53,355 nucleotides of DNA from an uncultured Bacilli bacterium (GCA_934168005.1 CAKPMN010000004.1:1-53355), one strand, 5' to 3'; shown: positions 30,102 to 38,979, counted from the first letter of the stretch. Translations and numbers: made by a program. Notes: generated by a model not told the origin, from the letters alone.

Positions 30102-31812
30102 CTGTTGCATAAAGGGATAAAAGTTTATCATATATTCCTTTTTCTACTTTATTTAATGAATTAATACTTAACTCTAATGATTTCTTATATTCTCCTGCAA
30201 AGAATAATTTTTCTGCATAATTTAATTGTTTATTTAATTCTTCTGTTTCACTTCTATATCTATTTCCATATACTATTGCCATCTCAGCAAACATAGCAGT
30301 ACGCATCATTTCTTTAGTAGTTCCGTGTAATTTTAATACTAAATCTCTTGCTGTATCTACTCTTGTATTTAAGACTGATATTGTTATTGGTTTTTTTTCT
30401 AATTCTTTTACTATCTCTTTTATTGCAGCTTGAGCGTCATTTAATTCAACAAAATATGCTTTTGGAACAACTGGGAGTTCATATTCACGTATTTTATGTT
30501 TTGATTCTTTTAATATTGCCTTTATTTCTTCTAGTTGTTGTCTTGCTCTTATTTCGTCTTCTTTCATACTTCCAATTGAGTTTAATATATTATCTACTCT
30601 TTCTTCTAGAGAAGCTAATCTATTCGTTAATAGTTCTAGCTCTTTAATTAGTTTAGAGTATGCAAATGTGTTGTTTCCTGTATGTTCTGTGAAGACTTCA
30701 TAATCTGCTCTTAGACTCATTAAATCTTTTTCTATATTTTCTAGTTCTATTACTTTCTCATCTGATAAGTTATAAAGACTTCTAACTTCATCTATTTGTC
30801 TCATTATCTCTGTTACTATTTTAGTTGTTTTTTCTAATTTTTGAGCAAATATTCTTGAAGCTTCCTCGTAATTTCTTCTATTTAACTTTTCTTTTTCGAA
30901 GTCTGTGAATAGGTTTTCAAAATATTTTACTAATACCTTTAATTCATCCAAACTTTTTTCTATGTTTAAAACTTTGCTTCTTTCCTCTATATCTTTTATC
31001 TTTTTTCTAGCCTCTTCTATATTTTGTTCTACATTTAAATAGTCTAGCGGATAGCCTTGTTTTAACATTTTATCATATTGTTCTAATGCTTCATCTATCT
31101 TTTTAGGTAGTACTGATGTTGTTATTAAAATTATTGATGGTATCTCATCTAATACAATTTGCATATGTTTTAACATTTCATCTATTGATTTTATAATAGC
31201 AGCAACTTCTGTATATTCATTTTGATCCATTACTTTTTCAAAATCTTCAAATCTTCTAGCTATATTCTCAAATTGTAAATCTATAGTTGATGAGACTTCA
31301 CCATATTCACCTTTTGTTTTAGCATATCTTGTATATAGTTCACGATATTTAGATTTTAGTGTTGTGACTAAAGCTCTGTTTCTTTCTTCACTTGTTGTTA
31401 TTTCTTTTATTTCTTTTAGTAAGAATTCTGAATTTGTTCTTACCTTATATATTTCCATTTCTAGTCTAGCTATTTTATATAGTGTACTTTTGTAGTCTTG
31501 TTTTTGAAGTGAATAATCTGCTTCTAGGAGCATGTCATTAATTTTTGGAACTTGATCTTCTCTTATGTTATTTAAACGTTCTGTCCAATTATTATACATT
31601 GATTCTAGTTTTTCATTTTTATTATATGACTCTATTTTTGATAGTTCTGGTATAACAGGAGATGAATCTAGTTCATTTTTTTCTACTTCTAGTTTTTGAA
31701 GTTGCTTCTTGATGGATTTATTTTTATGATTTTGAATTAGGTATAATACAACTATTATAAGTAATATCGTTAATATACTTAGTGATATTAATACAAGTAA
31801 AATCATATCCAT
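30094..31812 (-). CDS. ezrA: septation ring formation regulator EzrA
   Basis: Membrane-anchored modulator of FtsZ ring placement. The protein has 572 residues. One N-terminal helix (MILLVLISLSILTILLIIVVLYL) is followed by long coiled coils of the spectrin-like EzrA type. The C-terminal end has the conserved YGNRYRSETEELNKQLNYAE and AGEYKKSLELSINSLNKVE. GAGGTG lies six bases before ATG 31812; a GTG nine bases upstream is inside that ribosome site and is rejected. It diverges from rpsD, a neighbour it also has in B. subtilis. Confidence 0.92.
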   Translation of the reverse strand: MDMILLVLISLSILTILLIIVVLYLIQNHKNKSIKKQLQKLEVEKNELDSSPVIPELSKIESYNKNEKLESMYNNWTERLNNIREDQVPKINDMLLEADYSLQKQDYKSTLYKIARLEMEIYKVRTNSEFLLKEIKEITTSEERNRALVTTLKSKYRELYTRYAKTKGEYGEVSSTIDLQFENIARRFEDFEKVMDQNEYTEVAAIIKSIDEMLKHMQIVLDEIPSIILITTSVLPKKIDEALEQYDKMLKQGYPLDYLNVEQNIEEARKKIKDIEERSKVLNIEKSLDELKVLVKYFENLFTDFEKEKLNRRNYEEASRIFAQKLEKTTKIVTEIMRQIDEVRSLYNLSDEKVIELENIEKDLMSLRADYEVFTEHTGNNTFAYSKLIKELELLTNRLASLEERVDNILNSIGSMKEDEIRARQQLEEIKAILKESKHKIREYELPVVPKAYFVELNDAQAAIKEIVKELEKKPITISVLNTRVDTARDLVLKLHGTTKEMMRTAMFAEMAIVYGNRYRSETEELNKQLNYAEKLFFAGEYKKSLELSINSLNKVEKGIYDKLLSLYATEK

Positions 31813-31914
31813 CTTAGTCACCTCGCTTATTATCTATATTTTATCACATATTTCGACATTTTTTAATACCAATTTTTAACATTTATATTTATATGTTGAT
31901 TTTTGGTGAAATAC

Positions 31915-31943
31915 TTGACTTATTTTATGTTTAAGGCTATAAT
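31915..31943 (+). promoter_or_regulatory. promoter of rpsD
   Basis: TTGACT (31915-31920), 17-base spacer, TATAAT (31938-31943). Confidence 0.88.
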
Positions 31944-31949
31944 CTTAAT

Positions 31950-32088
31950 TGCTTGTATCAAGCAGCTGGTAATAATTTTTATAACGTGTTTATTACCTTT
32001 AGGGTTTATAGTAACTTTTGCTGCAAAGCGAAATATTAGTTTAAACACCCTATAGAAAGGTATTACCTTCTCTGATATTTAAGTAAGA
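31950..32088 (+). promoter_or_regulatory. structured rpsD leader (S4 autoregulation type)
   Basis: About 150 bases of leader with several stems: GCTTG/CAAGC (31951-31963), GGTAATAA/TTATTACC (31968-31997), TAGGGTTTA with TAAAcaCCCTA (32000-32052), and GCAGC able to pair with GCTGC (31962-31966 with 32020-32024), which overlaps the first stem and suggests a pseudoknot or switch. In B. subtilis S4 binds its own leader and lowers rpsD expression, and this looks like the same device. Confidence 0.7.
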
Positions 32089-32101
32089 AAGGAGAAATAT
32101 T

Positions 32102-32704
32102 ATGTCAAGATACACTGGATCTACTTATAGAAAATCTCGTCGTTTAGGATTTTCTGTTCTAGAAAATGGTAAAGAATTAGCTCGTAAACCTTACGCTCCA
32201 GGTCAACATGGTCAAGATCGTAAAAGAAAAGCTTCAAACTATGGTGAACAATTAACTGAAAAACAAAAAGTTCGTTTCATGTATGGAATTAGTGAAAAGC
32301 AATTCAGAAAGATTTTTGAAGAAGCTGGTAAGATTAAGGGTGTTCATGGTGAAAACTTCTTAAGACTTCTTGAAAGCCGTTTAGATAACTTAGTTTATCG
32401 TATTGGTTTTTCAACAACAAGAAAAGGTGCTAGACAATTAGTTAACCACGGACATATTACAGTTAATGGTAAAAAAGTTGATGTTCCATCATACAGATGT
32501 AAAGTTGGAGATGTTATTTCTGTTAAAGATAATGATAAAGAATTAGCTATCATTAAATCTTCTTTAGAAAATGCTCCAAGACGTGTTGAATTCGTTACTT
32601 ATGATGAATCTAAAATGGCTGGTACATTTGTTAGATTACCTGAAAGAAATGAACTTAATGCTGACATCAACGAATCATTAATAGTTGAATTCTACAATAG
32701 ATAA
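32102..32704 (+). CDS. rpsD: 30S ribosomal protein S4
   Basis: Primary 16S rRNA-binding protein and translational regulator. The 200 residues open MSRYTGSTYRKSRRLGFSVL and carry the S4 RNA-binding domain near 90-155 (RLLESRLDNLVYRIGFSTTR, ARQLVNHGHITVNGKKVDVP). Length and sequence are normal; the two N-terminal zinc cysteines seen in some S4 forms are absent. AAAGGAG precedes the ATG. It is monocistronic: promoter with a structured leader upstream and a terminator at 32697-32721. Confidence 0.98.
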   Translation: MSRYTGSTYRKSRRLGFSVLENGKELARKPYAPGQHGQDRKRKASNYGEQLTEKQKVRFMYGISEKQFRKIFEEAGKIKGVHGENFLRLLESRLDNLVYRIGFSTTRKGARQLVNHGHITVNGKKVDVPSYRCKVGDVISVKDNDKELAIIKSSLENAPRRVEFVTYDESKMAGTFVRLPERNELNADINESLIVEFYNR

Positions 32705-32721
32705 GATTAATTCTTATCTAT
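32697..32721 (+). terminator. terminator of rpsD
   Basis: Nine-base stem ATAGATAAG/CTTATCTAT, seven-base loop, then seven Ts. Confidence 0.88.
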
Positions 32722-32734
32722 TTTTTTGTACAAA

Positions 32735-32755
32735 AAAACTAGTCTAACTAGTTTT
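32735..32755 (-). terminator. terminator of the zinc-ribbon membrane protein gene
   Basis: Nine-base stem AAAACTAGT/ACTAGTTTT with a three-base loop and T-run on the minus strand. Confidence 0.8.
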
Positions 32756-33388
32756 ATTTTCGCAATAATAAATATTATATGAATTTAAGAATATTATTAT
32801 AGCTTCTTTTTTATCTTCTGTTATTCCTATTTCCATTTTATTTTTAAAATCATGCGTTGGCTTTCCATCTACTACAAAATCAGTGTTTTTTCCTTCAAAG
32901 GTTACCATGTAATAACTATATTTGCCATTCTTTGTCTGTTTATATTCATTTTCATACATGTATTTTCCTTTGGCATGATTGTTTTCTATATCATTATATG
33001 GTCCATATAAGAAATCTCCATTCTTACTTAATGTTAATTCTACTGAGTATTTATCTTGACTACTTGTTTTGCATCTAAATTCTCCGGATATTGGATTTAC
33101 TTCATAATCTAATGTTCCTAATATAAAAAATGAAACTAGAAAATTCAAAATAATACCTAGTGCTTTATTTCCTTTTTTCATATAGTTGATTAAAGCAACT
33201 ATCAATCCTATGATTGAAAATAATAAAGCATATTCTTTTATAAAAACTGATAGTACTAGTCCTAATATTCCTATAATTACAGAGATTGTATTTAATGGCT
33301 CTTTTTTATTTTTTTTGAGTTTTATACCGCAATTTGTACAAAAATTATCTTCATTTTTTAATATAGTTTTACAATTTGTACACTTCAT
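32744..33388 (-). CDS. zinc-ribbon membrane protein of unknown function (214 aa)
   Basis: A zinc ribbon of the CxxC...CxxC type opens the protein (MKCTNCKTILKNEDNFCTNC). Two to three helices follow (about 35-95), then an exterior domain of about 115 residues with a beta-rich pattern (DKYSVELTLSKNGDFLYGPY) and no known motif. This zinc-ribbon-plus-membrane layout is frequent in Firmicutes and poorly understood. A similar but shorter protein lies at 53056-53343. AAGGAGAAAG gives the start. It stands between the rpsD and tyrS units, with a terminator of its own. Confidence 0.8.
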   Translation of the reverse strand: MKCTNCKTILKNEDNFCTNCGIKLKKNKKEPLNTISVIIGILGLVLSVFIKEYALLFSIIGLIVALINYMKKGNKALGIILNFLVSFFILGTLDYEVNPISGEFRCKTSSQDKYSVELTLSKNGDFLYGPYNDIENNHAKGKYMYENEYKQTKNGKYSYYMVTFEGKNTDFVVDGKPTHDFKNKMEIGITEDKKEAIIIFLNSYNIYYCENKTS

Positions 33389-33433
33389 ATACTTTCTCCT
33401 TACTTTACCTTTTTTCTAAAAAGAAAAGAAGTT

Positions 33434-34669
33434 TTAATCTTCTATCTTTAGAATTGTATATTTCTTTTTTCCTCTTCTTAAAACTATTACTTTTCCTTCT
33501 ATAGCTAAAGATTTTGTAATAATCATATTCTCATCTTCTACTTTATCACCATTTAAAGTAATTGAACCAGCTTTTAGAAATTCTCTGGCTTCTCTTCTAC
33601 TTGATACTATTTCATTATTAACTAACACATCTATTAAAGTACTGTTTTCTTCTATTTTTTTAGTTGGAACATCTTTAAATCCTTGTTCAATATCCTTCAA
33701 ACTCAAGTTTTTTACGTTGCCACTGAATAAAGCTTGACTTATTTGAATAGATTTTTCTGCATCTTCTTTTCCATGAATATCTTTTACTACTTCATAAGCT
33801 AGAGTTTTTTGAGCTAATCTTTCTTCTGGTTTTTCATTAAATTTCTTTTCTATTTCTTCTATTTCTTCTTTTGTTAAAAATGTAAATACTTTTAAATACT
33901 CTATTACTTTTGAATCATCAGTATTTATTAGATATTGATATATTTCATATGGTGATGTTTTTTCTTTATTAAGCCATAGTGCATTTCCTTCACTTTTACC
34001 AAATTTTTTGCCTTGGGCATCTAGTATTAATGGCATTGTAAATCCATATACTTCGTCATTATCCATTTTTCTTGCTAATTCTATTCCTGTTGTTATATTA
34101 CCCCATTGGTCTGATCCTGCAGCTTGTAGAGTACAACCATATTCTCTTTTTAAGTGAACAAAGTCATATCCTTGCATTAATGTATAAGAAAACTCTGCAA
34201 ATGTTATTCCTGATTCTAATCTTCTACTTATAATATCTTTATTAAGCATATAATTTACATTTATATATTTTCCTATATCTCTTAAAAAGTCTAAGAATGT
34301 AAAATCTTTCATCCAGTCATAGTTATTAACAAATATAGTATTTTTATTAACTAAAGCTTTTACTTGTTCTTGTATTGATTTTATATTATTTGCTACTGTT
34401 TCTTTAGAAATAATTTCTCTTTCTGCTGTAGGACGTGGATCTCCTATTAAGGCTGTTGCACCTCCTACTAATAAGATGAATTGGTGTCCTGCATTAGCTA
34501 GCCTTTTAGCTGTTACCAATGATGAGTAGTGACCTAAGTGTAGTGAATCTGCAGTTGGATCTGTTCCCCAATAGAATGTTAATTTATCATTATTTAATTT
34601 TTTTTCTAATTCTTCACTACTTACGTCCTTTACTAATCCTCTCCATCTTAATTCTTCTGTTAAAGTCAT
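33434..34669 (-). CDS. tyrS: tyrosyl-tRNA synthetase
   Basis: Charges tRNA-Tyr. Class I signatures are present: FYWGTDPTADSLHLGHYSSL (HIGH motif as HLGH) and GKKFGKSEGNALWL (KMSKS as KFGKS, near 222). An S4-type RNA-binding domain ends the protein (SSRREAREFLKAGSITLNGD). It has 411 aa, which is normal. The ATG overlaps the deoC stop by one base (TAATG). The operon is led by a T-box with tyrosine specifier candidates, which fits control by uncharged tRNA-Tyr. Confidence 0.97.
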   Translation of the reverse strand: MTLTEELRWRGLVKDVSSEELEKKLNNDKLTFYWGTDPTADSLHLGHYSSLVTAKRLANAGHQFILLVGGATALIGDPRPTAEREIISKETVANNIKSIQEQVKALVNKNTIFVNNYDWMKDFTFLDFLRDIGKYINVNYMLNKDIISRRLESGITFAEFSYTLMQGYDFVHLKREYGCTLQAAGSDQWGNITTGIELARKMDNDEVYGFTMPLILDAQGKKFGKSEGNALWLNKEKTSPYEIYQYLINTDDSKVIEYLKVFTFLTKEEIEEIEKKFNEKPEERLAQKTLAYEVVKDIHGKEDAEKSIQISQALFSGNVKNLSLKDIEQGFKDVPTKKIEENSTLIDVLVNNEIVSSRREAREFLKAGSITLNGDKVEDENMIITKSLAIEGKVIVLRRGKKKYTILKIED

Positions 34670-35379
34670 TATTCTTCCTCCTTACAACAATTACATTTAT
34701 GATCGTCACATTCATGTTTACAGTTATTACCACAATTACATTTTTTTATTAAATCCATGGCGTTACTAGTTCCTATTCTAGTTACTCCTTTTTCTATAAA
34801 TTTAACTGCATCTTCTTCTGTTTTTATTCCACCAGCTGCTTTTATTTCTAATATGCCATTTTTATGCTCATTTATAATATCTATATCTTCTAATGATGCA
34901 CCTCTTGTACCAAAACCTGTTGATGTTTTTATAAAGTTTACAAATGTCTCATTACATATTTCTGTCATTTTAATTATTTCTTCTTTTGTTAAATAACAAG
35001 TTTCTATTATGACTTTCAATGTATGACCATCTATTGCATCTCTTATGTGTTCTATTTCTTCTTTTACATACTCATAGTTTTTGTCTTTTACACATCCTAT
35101 GTTAATTACCATGTCAATCTCATCTGCACCATTATTTATAGCGTCAATCGCTTCATATTCTTTTGCTTCTTTTGTATTCATTCCTAATGGAAAGCCTACT
35201 GTTGTTGTTATTCCAACATTTGAATCTTTTAATAATTCTTTCGCATATTTTACATAAAATGGGTTTACACATACTGTTTCAAAATAGTTTTCTTTTGCTT
35301 CTTTGCATAGTTTTTCTATATCTTTTTTTGTCGCATTTGCCTTTAGGTTTGTATAATCTATATATTTATTTAATTCCAT
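34669..35379 (-). CDS. deoC: deoxyribose-phosphate aldolase with a cysteine-rich C-terminal tail
   Basis: Cleaves 2-deoxyribose 5-phosphate to acetaldehyde and glyceraldehyde 3-phosphate in nucleoside catabolism. The TIM barrel has the Schiff-base lysine in NFIKTSTGFG (near 149), a second lysine in LEIKAAGGIKT, and GTSNAM near the end. Usual proteins stop about there. This one adds about 23 residues (KKCNCGNNCKHECDDHKCNC and then CKEEE) with seven cysteines and two histidines, a metallothionein-like metal-binding tail. It overlaps both neighbours by single bases, so it is part of the T-box operon with tyrS. Confidence 0.94.
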   Translation of the reverse strand: MELNKYIDYTNLKANATKKDIEKLCKEAKENYFETVCVNPFYVKYAKELLKDSNVGITTTVGFPLGMNTKEAKEYEAIDAINNGADEIDMVINIGCVKDKNYEYVKEEIEHIRDAIDGHTLKVIIETCYLTKEEIIKMTEICNETFVNFIKTSTGFGTRGASLEDIDIINEHKNGILEIKAAGGIKTEEDAVKFIEKGVTRIGTSNAMDLIKKCNCGNNCKHECDDHKCNCCKEEE

Positions 35380-36008
35380 TATAATATCTCCTTTAGTTCT
35401 TCTAAATTTTTTATACTTTTATATTCTGTTTTTATACCATTTATATTTAAAAATATATAATTTAAATCTATATTCATAGCACCTTTTATATCAGTATTAA
35501 CATCGTCTCCAATCATTACACATTCTTCTTTTTTTAATGGGTTTATTGCTTTTAAAAATGCTTCTTTGTTTGGTTTATTTAGAACCTTGTCTGTTCCTAT
35601 TACTTCACTTATGTATTTTAAGTAACCAGCTTTTTCTAATCTTGTTTTCTGTTGTTCAGTAAACCAGTTTGTTAATACTACTAATTCATATTTATTTGAT
35701 AAATACTTAAGCACATCCTCTACTGTTTCGTCATATGTATAACAGTCTTTTAAATATTCTATCCATTTTTCTAATACATCTATTGATATTTCTTTATTTA
35801 ATGTTTTGCCAAGTTCTTTAGTCATTAAATATTTATCATACATGTTATATTTTTTCTCATAGTTAGCAACTGTATTTAGTAAAGCTATATGTTCTTCTTC
35901 GGTTATATTTATATTAAAGAATTCAAAAGCCTTCTTAATATAAACGTTCTAATCTTTATTCCATGGTATCAATGTATTGTCTAGGTCAAAAATTATTCTC
36001 TTTATCAT
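35379..36008 (-). pseudogene. HAD-family phosphatase (YjjG-like) broken by one in-frame TAG
   Basis: From ATG 36008 (after GGAGGAAAT) the frame reads MIKRIIFDLDNTLIPWNKD, giving HAD motif I with the nucleophile Asp. It then meets TAG at 35949-35951 (codon 20) and continues open for 189 codons in the same frame. The downstream part has motif II (VVLTNW), motif III Lys (LNKPNKEAF) and motif IV (CVMIGDDVNTDIKGAMN). A single base change would restore a 209-residue enzyme. An internal ATG at 35843 could only give a fragment without motif I. Other genes here end in TAG, so recoding is unlikely. It is first in the T-box operon. Confidence 0.8.
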
Positions 36009-36016
36009 ATTTCCTC

Positions 36017-36180
36017 CAAAAAAAAGCAAATTATTTTAAGGACGAAATGTTCGTGGTACCACCTTAATTCATAATTTGCTTATGCTCTATCTCGTAACGT
36101 GAGTTATCGTTTTAGCTCATAGAATGTAATTCATTAAATATATTCTCCTTATTTTCACCAACCATAAGGTCTCTTTTTAA
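36017..36180 (-). promoter_or_regulatory. T-box leader (tyrosine type)
   Basis: The minus-strand RNA holds the T-box sequence AAGGTGGTACCACG (36052-36065 region), followed by a terminator hairpin (36024-36034 with 36071-36081) and a run of Ts. Upstream is the Stem I region, with GAGACC, a CCTTAT...ATAAGG hairpin and candidate specifier codons TAC (36126-36128, in GAATTACATTC) or TAT just before it. Both are tyrosine codons, matching tyrS in the operon. Uncharged tRNA-Tyr should favour readthrough. Confidence 0.88.
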
Positions 36181-36191
36181 AATATAAATAA

Positions 36192-36404
36192 TTACTTTGT
36201 TCTAATCTTAGCTAATTCTTTTTTAAAAATTTCATCAAATTGACTTTGTCTTTCTTCACTTGCCTGCCTATTAAAGTTTTCTTTTTTCATGTTGTTTGAT
36301 GATGCCATTGTTTCTATTACTATTTTGCTTTTCTTAAGTAACTCTATTTTTACGGCATAGTTTCGCTTTTCTACAAAGTCTTTGTCATCTTCTATTCTTA
36401 ACAT
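36192..36404 (-). CDS. hypothetical protein, 70 aa, highly charged
   Basis: A 70-residue helical, Lys/Glu-rich protein beginning MLRIEDDKDFVEKRNYAVKI and ending FKKELAKIRTK; no domain is recognised and there is no signal or membrane segment. The start has GGAGAAGAT at good spacing. It lies between the T-box leader and the PLP-enzyme gene on the same strand, 37 bases after the latter. It may be the last gene of the efp/SDR/PLP-enzyme unit. Confidence 0.65.
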   Translation of the reverse strand: MLRIEDDKDFVEKRNYAVKIELLKKSKIVIETMASSNNMKKENFNRQASEERQSQFDEIFKKELAKIRTK

Positions 36405-36441
36405 ATCTTCTCCGTTTAAGTTAATATATCATAAATATTTT

Positions 36442-37665
36442 TTAATTACAAGCTTTTTCTAATTCTTCAATAGCTTTTAAAAGTCCATATTTTCCATATT
36501 GATATGTAAGTGCACCTTGTTGATATGCGATATAAGGTTCTCTTATTGGGCCATCGCATGAGAATTCTATTGATGATCCTTGTGTAAATGATCCTGATGC
36601 CATTATGACTTGATCGTCATATCCTGGCATATCCCAAGGAAGAGCTAAGGAATTACTATCAACTGGCGATCCTTTTTGTATTCCTTGAACATACTTTATT
36701 AATTTCTCTCTATCTTCAAAAATTATATTTTGAACTATGTCTGCTCTTTCACTATTCCATCTTGGTTCTACTTTATATCCCATATCTTCTAAAACCTTAG
36801 CTGTTAAGACAGCTGTTTTTAATGATGATGATACTACTGATGGAGCTAAAAATAATCCTTGTAATATTGATTTATTTATTCCTAAAGTTGGGCCTACTTC
36901 TTTTCCTTCACCTGGAAGAGTTAATCTTTCTCCAACTAATTCAATTAAATCACTTCGTCCTACTACATAAGCCCCATTTGGCGCTATTCCACCACCTAGG
37001 TTTTTTATTAGTGAACCTACTACTATATCAGCGCCTAGTTCTATAGGTTCCTTTTTTGTAACAAATTCACAATAACAGTTATCTATCATTATTATTACAT
37101 CTTTATCTATATTTTTTATGAATTTAATAACTTTTTCTAGTTTTTCTATAGTTATACTTTTTCTAGTTGAATATCCCTTTGATCTTTGAATTTCTATAAC
37201 TTTTATTTTATTTTCTTTTAATTTTTTTTCTATTTGGTCATAGTTAAAATCGTTATTTATTAAATCTATTTGGTCATAATTTATATTAAAAGATTTTAAT
37301 GAACTTTTATTTTCTTTTATTCCTATTACTTCGTGCAATGTGTCATATGGAAGCCCTGTAATACTAAGTAGTGTATCGTTTGGCCTAAGTAATGCGAATA
37401 ATGTTACTGTTAATGCATGAGATCCTGACACAAATTGACTTCTTACTAATGCAGCTTCACTTTTAAAAATATCACTATATATTTGTTCTATAACATCTCT
37501 TCCTATATCACTATAACCATATCCTGTTGTTTGATTAAAATGTATTTCAGATAGATTATTCTTTTGCATAGCTTGTATTACTTTAAATGAATTAAATTCT
37601 TCTATTTCTTCTATTTTTTTAAATTCATCTTTAATTTGTTCTTCTGCTTTTTTAATTTTCTCCAT
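36442..37665 (-). CDS. PLP-dependent methionine gamma-lyase/aluminium-resistance family protein (YnbB-like)
   Basis: A 407-residue fold-type I PLP enzyme. The family opening FNSFKVIQAMQKNNLSEIHF and TTGYGYSDIGRD are present; the PLP-binding lysine lies in VGSLIKNLGGGIAPNGAYVVG (near 219), and the Asp that holds the PLP ring nitrogen in IMIDNCYCEFV. Close relatives are named aluminium resistance protein or YnbB in B. subtilis and are predicted C-S lyases; the true substrate is not known. AAGGAG gives the start; nine bases separate it from the SDR gene. Confidence 0.88.
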   Translation of the reverse strand: MEKIKKAEEQIKDEFKKIEEIEEFNSFKVIQAMQKNNLSEIHFNQTTGYGYSDIGRDVIEQIYSDIFKSEAALVRSQFVSGSHALTVTLFALLRPNDTLLSITGLPYDTLHEVIGIKENKSSLKSFNINYDQIDLINNDFNYDQIEKKLKENKIKVIEIQRSKGYSTRKSITIEKLEKVIKFIKNIDKDVIIMIDNCYCEFVTKKEPIELGADIVVGSLIKNLGGGIAPNGAYVVGRSDLIELVGERLTLPGEGKEVGPTLGINKSILQGLFLAPSVVSSSLKTAVLTAKVLEDMGYKVEPRWNSERADIVQNIIFEDREKLIKYVQGIQKGSPVDSNSLALPWDMPGYDDQVIMASGSFTQGSSIEFSCDGPIREPYIAYQQGALTYQYGKYGLLKAIEELEKACN

Positions 37666-37673
37666 AAATCTCC

Positions 37674-38405
37674 TTACGAATAATGTCCACCATCTACTCT
37701 TATAATTGTATTATTTATATAGCTTGATTCATTACCTGCTAAAAAGGCAATTACATTTGCTACTTCTTCTGGTTTTCCTATTCTTTTTAAAAATATTTTT
37801 TCTTCTTCTAACTTGATAAATTCTTCGTCCATTCCATCTAATTCTGATTCTGTTCCTATAAAACCTGGTGCTACTGCATTTACTCTTATATTTGGAGAGT
37901 ATTGTAGTGCTAAATTATGTGTTAAGGAAATTAATGCTGATTTAGATGCATCATAATCTAGGCACATAGGGAAATATGTATCTATGCCATTGATAGATGA
38001 TACATTTATAATACTTCCACCTTCCATATATGGTGATAAATATTTCACTAATAAAAATGGCGCAACTACATTTATATCATATGTTTTTAGCATATTTTCT
38101 TTTGTTTTTTCTTCATATAATGTATCAAGACAAAATGCGGCATTATTTACTAATGTATCTATATGACTGTATTTTTCTTTTATCTTTTCTACCATTTTGT
38201 TTATTTCTTCTTCTTTTGATAAGTCTGCTTTTATTAACAATGCTTCTATATTATATTCTTTTTCTACTTTTTCTTTTAGCAATATTGCTTCTTTTTCACT
38301 GTTATTATAATGTATTATTACATCATATCCAAGGGAAGCAAATTTTTCTATAGTTGCTCTTCCTATTCCTTTAGCTGAACCTGTTATAACTGCTACTTTT
38401 TTCAT
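37674..38405 (-). CDS. short-chain dehydrogenase/reductase (FabG-like)
   Basis: NAD(P)-dependent oxidoreductase of 243 aa with a Rossmann fold. It has TGSAKGIGRA (TGxxxGxG cofactor motif), NNAA, catalytic Ser in NVSSINGID (near 136) and Tyr/Lys in YDASKSA (near 148-152), so all catalytic residues are present. It resembles FabG, but no fatty-acid genes are adjacent, so a generic SDR is the safer call. It follows efp after a weak hairpin. Confidence 0.88.
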   Translation of the reverse strand: MKKVAVITGSAKGIGRATIEKFASLGYDVIIHYNNSEKEAILLKEKVEKEYNIEALLIKADLSKEEEINKMVEKIKEKYSHIDTLVNNAAFCLDTLYEEKTKENMLKTYDINVVAPFLLVKYLSPYMEGGSIINVSSINGIDTYFPMCLDYDASKSALISLTHNLALQYSPNIRVNAVAPGFIGTESELDGMDEEFIKLEEEKIFLKRIGKPEEVANVIAFLAGNESSYINNTIIRVDGGHYS

Positions 38406-38414
38406 ATTAACAAA

Positions 38415-38431
38415 AAGAACGTTAAGCTCTT
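38415..38431 (-). terminator. weak terminator-like hairpin after efp
   Basis: Six-base stem AAGAGC/GUUCUU with one G-U pair, five-base loop and a TTTTTG end on the minus strand; the efp stop codon is inside. Partial readthrough into the SDR gene is likely. Confidence 0.4.
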
Positions 38432-38979
38432 GATGAATACTTACCGTCCTTAGTTGTAACTAATATTTTTTCGCCTTGTTCAATAAATAATGGTACTCTA
38501 ACTAATAGTCCAGTTTCTACATAGGCATCTTTTTGAGCATTGTTTGTTGTATTACCTTTTACAGCTGGTTCTGTTGATACTACTGTAAATTCAACTTTTT
38601 CTGGTAATACTATTCCTAAAAGTTCACTTTCATAGAATACTACATCTACTGTTGAATTTTCAATTAAGTAATCTTTATTGTCACCAACTTGTGCTGCTGG
38701 TAATTCTAATTGTTCATAAGTTTCCATATTCATAAATACATATGAATCTCCTGTATTATATAAATATTGTACATTAGTTCTTGTAATATTAGCTTTTTCA
38801 AATTTAATATTAGTATTGAAAGTCTTTTCTACAATTCCACCTGTTCTCATGTTTTTTAATTTAGTTTTCATGAAAGCAGAACCTTTACCTGGTTTTACAT
38901 GTAGGAATTCTAATACTTGGTAAATATTTCCTTCTATGATTAATGTCATACCATTTTTGATATCATTTACACCTATCAT
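38422..38979 (-). CDS. efp: elongation factor P
   Basis: Relieves ribosome stalling at proline-rich stretches. It is 185 aa, with the three-domain layout. Domain I has MIGVNDIKNGMTLIIEGNIY and the loop KPGKGSAFMKTKLKNMRTG with the lysine that enters the peptidyl-transferase centre (K32-34 region). The C-terminal end GLLVRVPLFIEQGEKILV is typical. AGGAGGAG precedes the ATG. A YebC-type protein, also tied to stalling relief, is encoded at 9.2-10 kb. Confidence 0.96.
   Translation of the reverse strand: MIGVNDIKNGMTLIIEGNIYQVLEFLHVKPGKGSAFMKTKLKNMRTGGIVEKTFNTNIKFEKANITRTNVQYLYNTGDSYVFMNMETYEQLELPAAQVGDNKDYLIENSTVDVVFYESELLGIVLPEKVEFTVVSTEPAVKGNTTNNAQKDAYVETGLLVRVPLFIEQGEKILVTTKDGKYSSRA

Noticed and set aside
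30348..30647. Leucine-rich open frame on the plus strand inside ezrA
   Set aside because: It is the antisense shadow of a coiled-coil gene rich in Lys/Glu codons; it has no ribosome site, and the ezrA reading is well supported. The same holds for similar frames at 6584-7716, 23145-23458, 38030-38353 and 45504-45731.
35949..35951. UAG recoding (pyrrolysine or suppressor) in the HAD gene
   Set aside because: Several genes in the window end in TAG (for example ackA and the XRE gene at 374-613), and no recoding element is seen. A simple nonsense change fits better.
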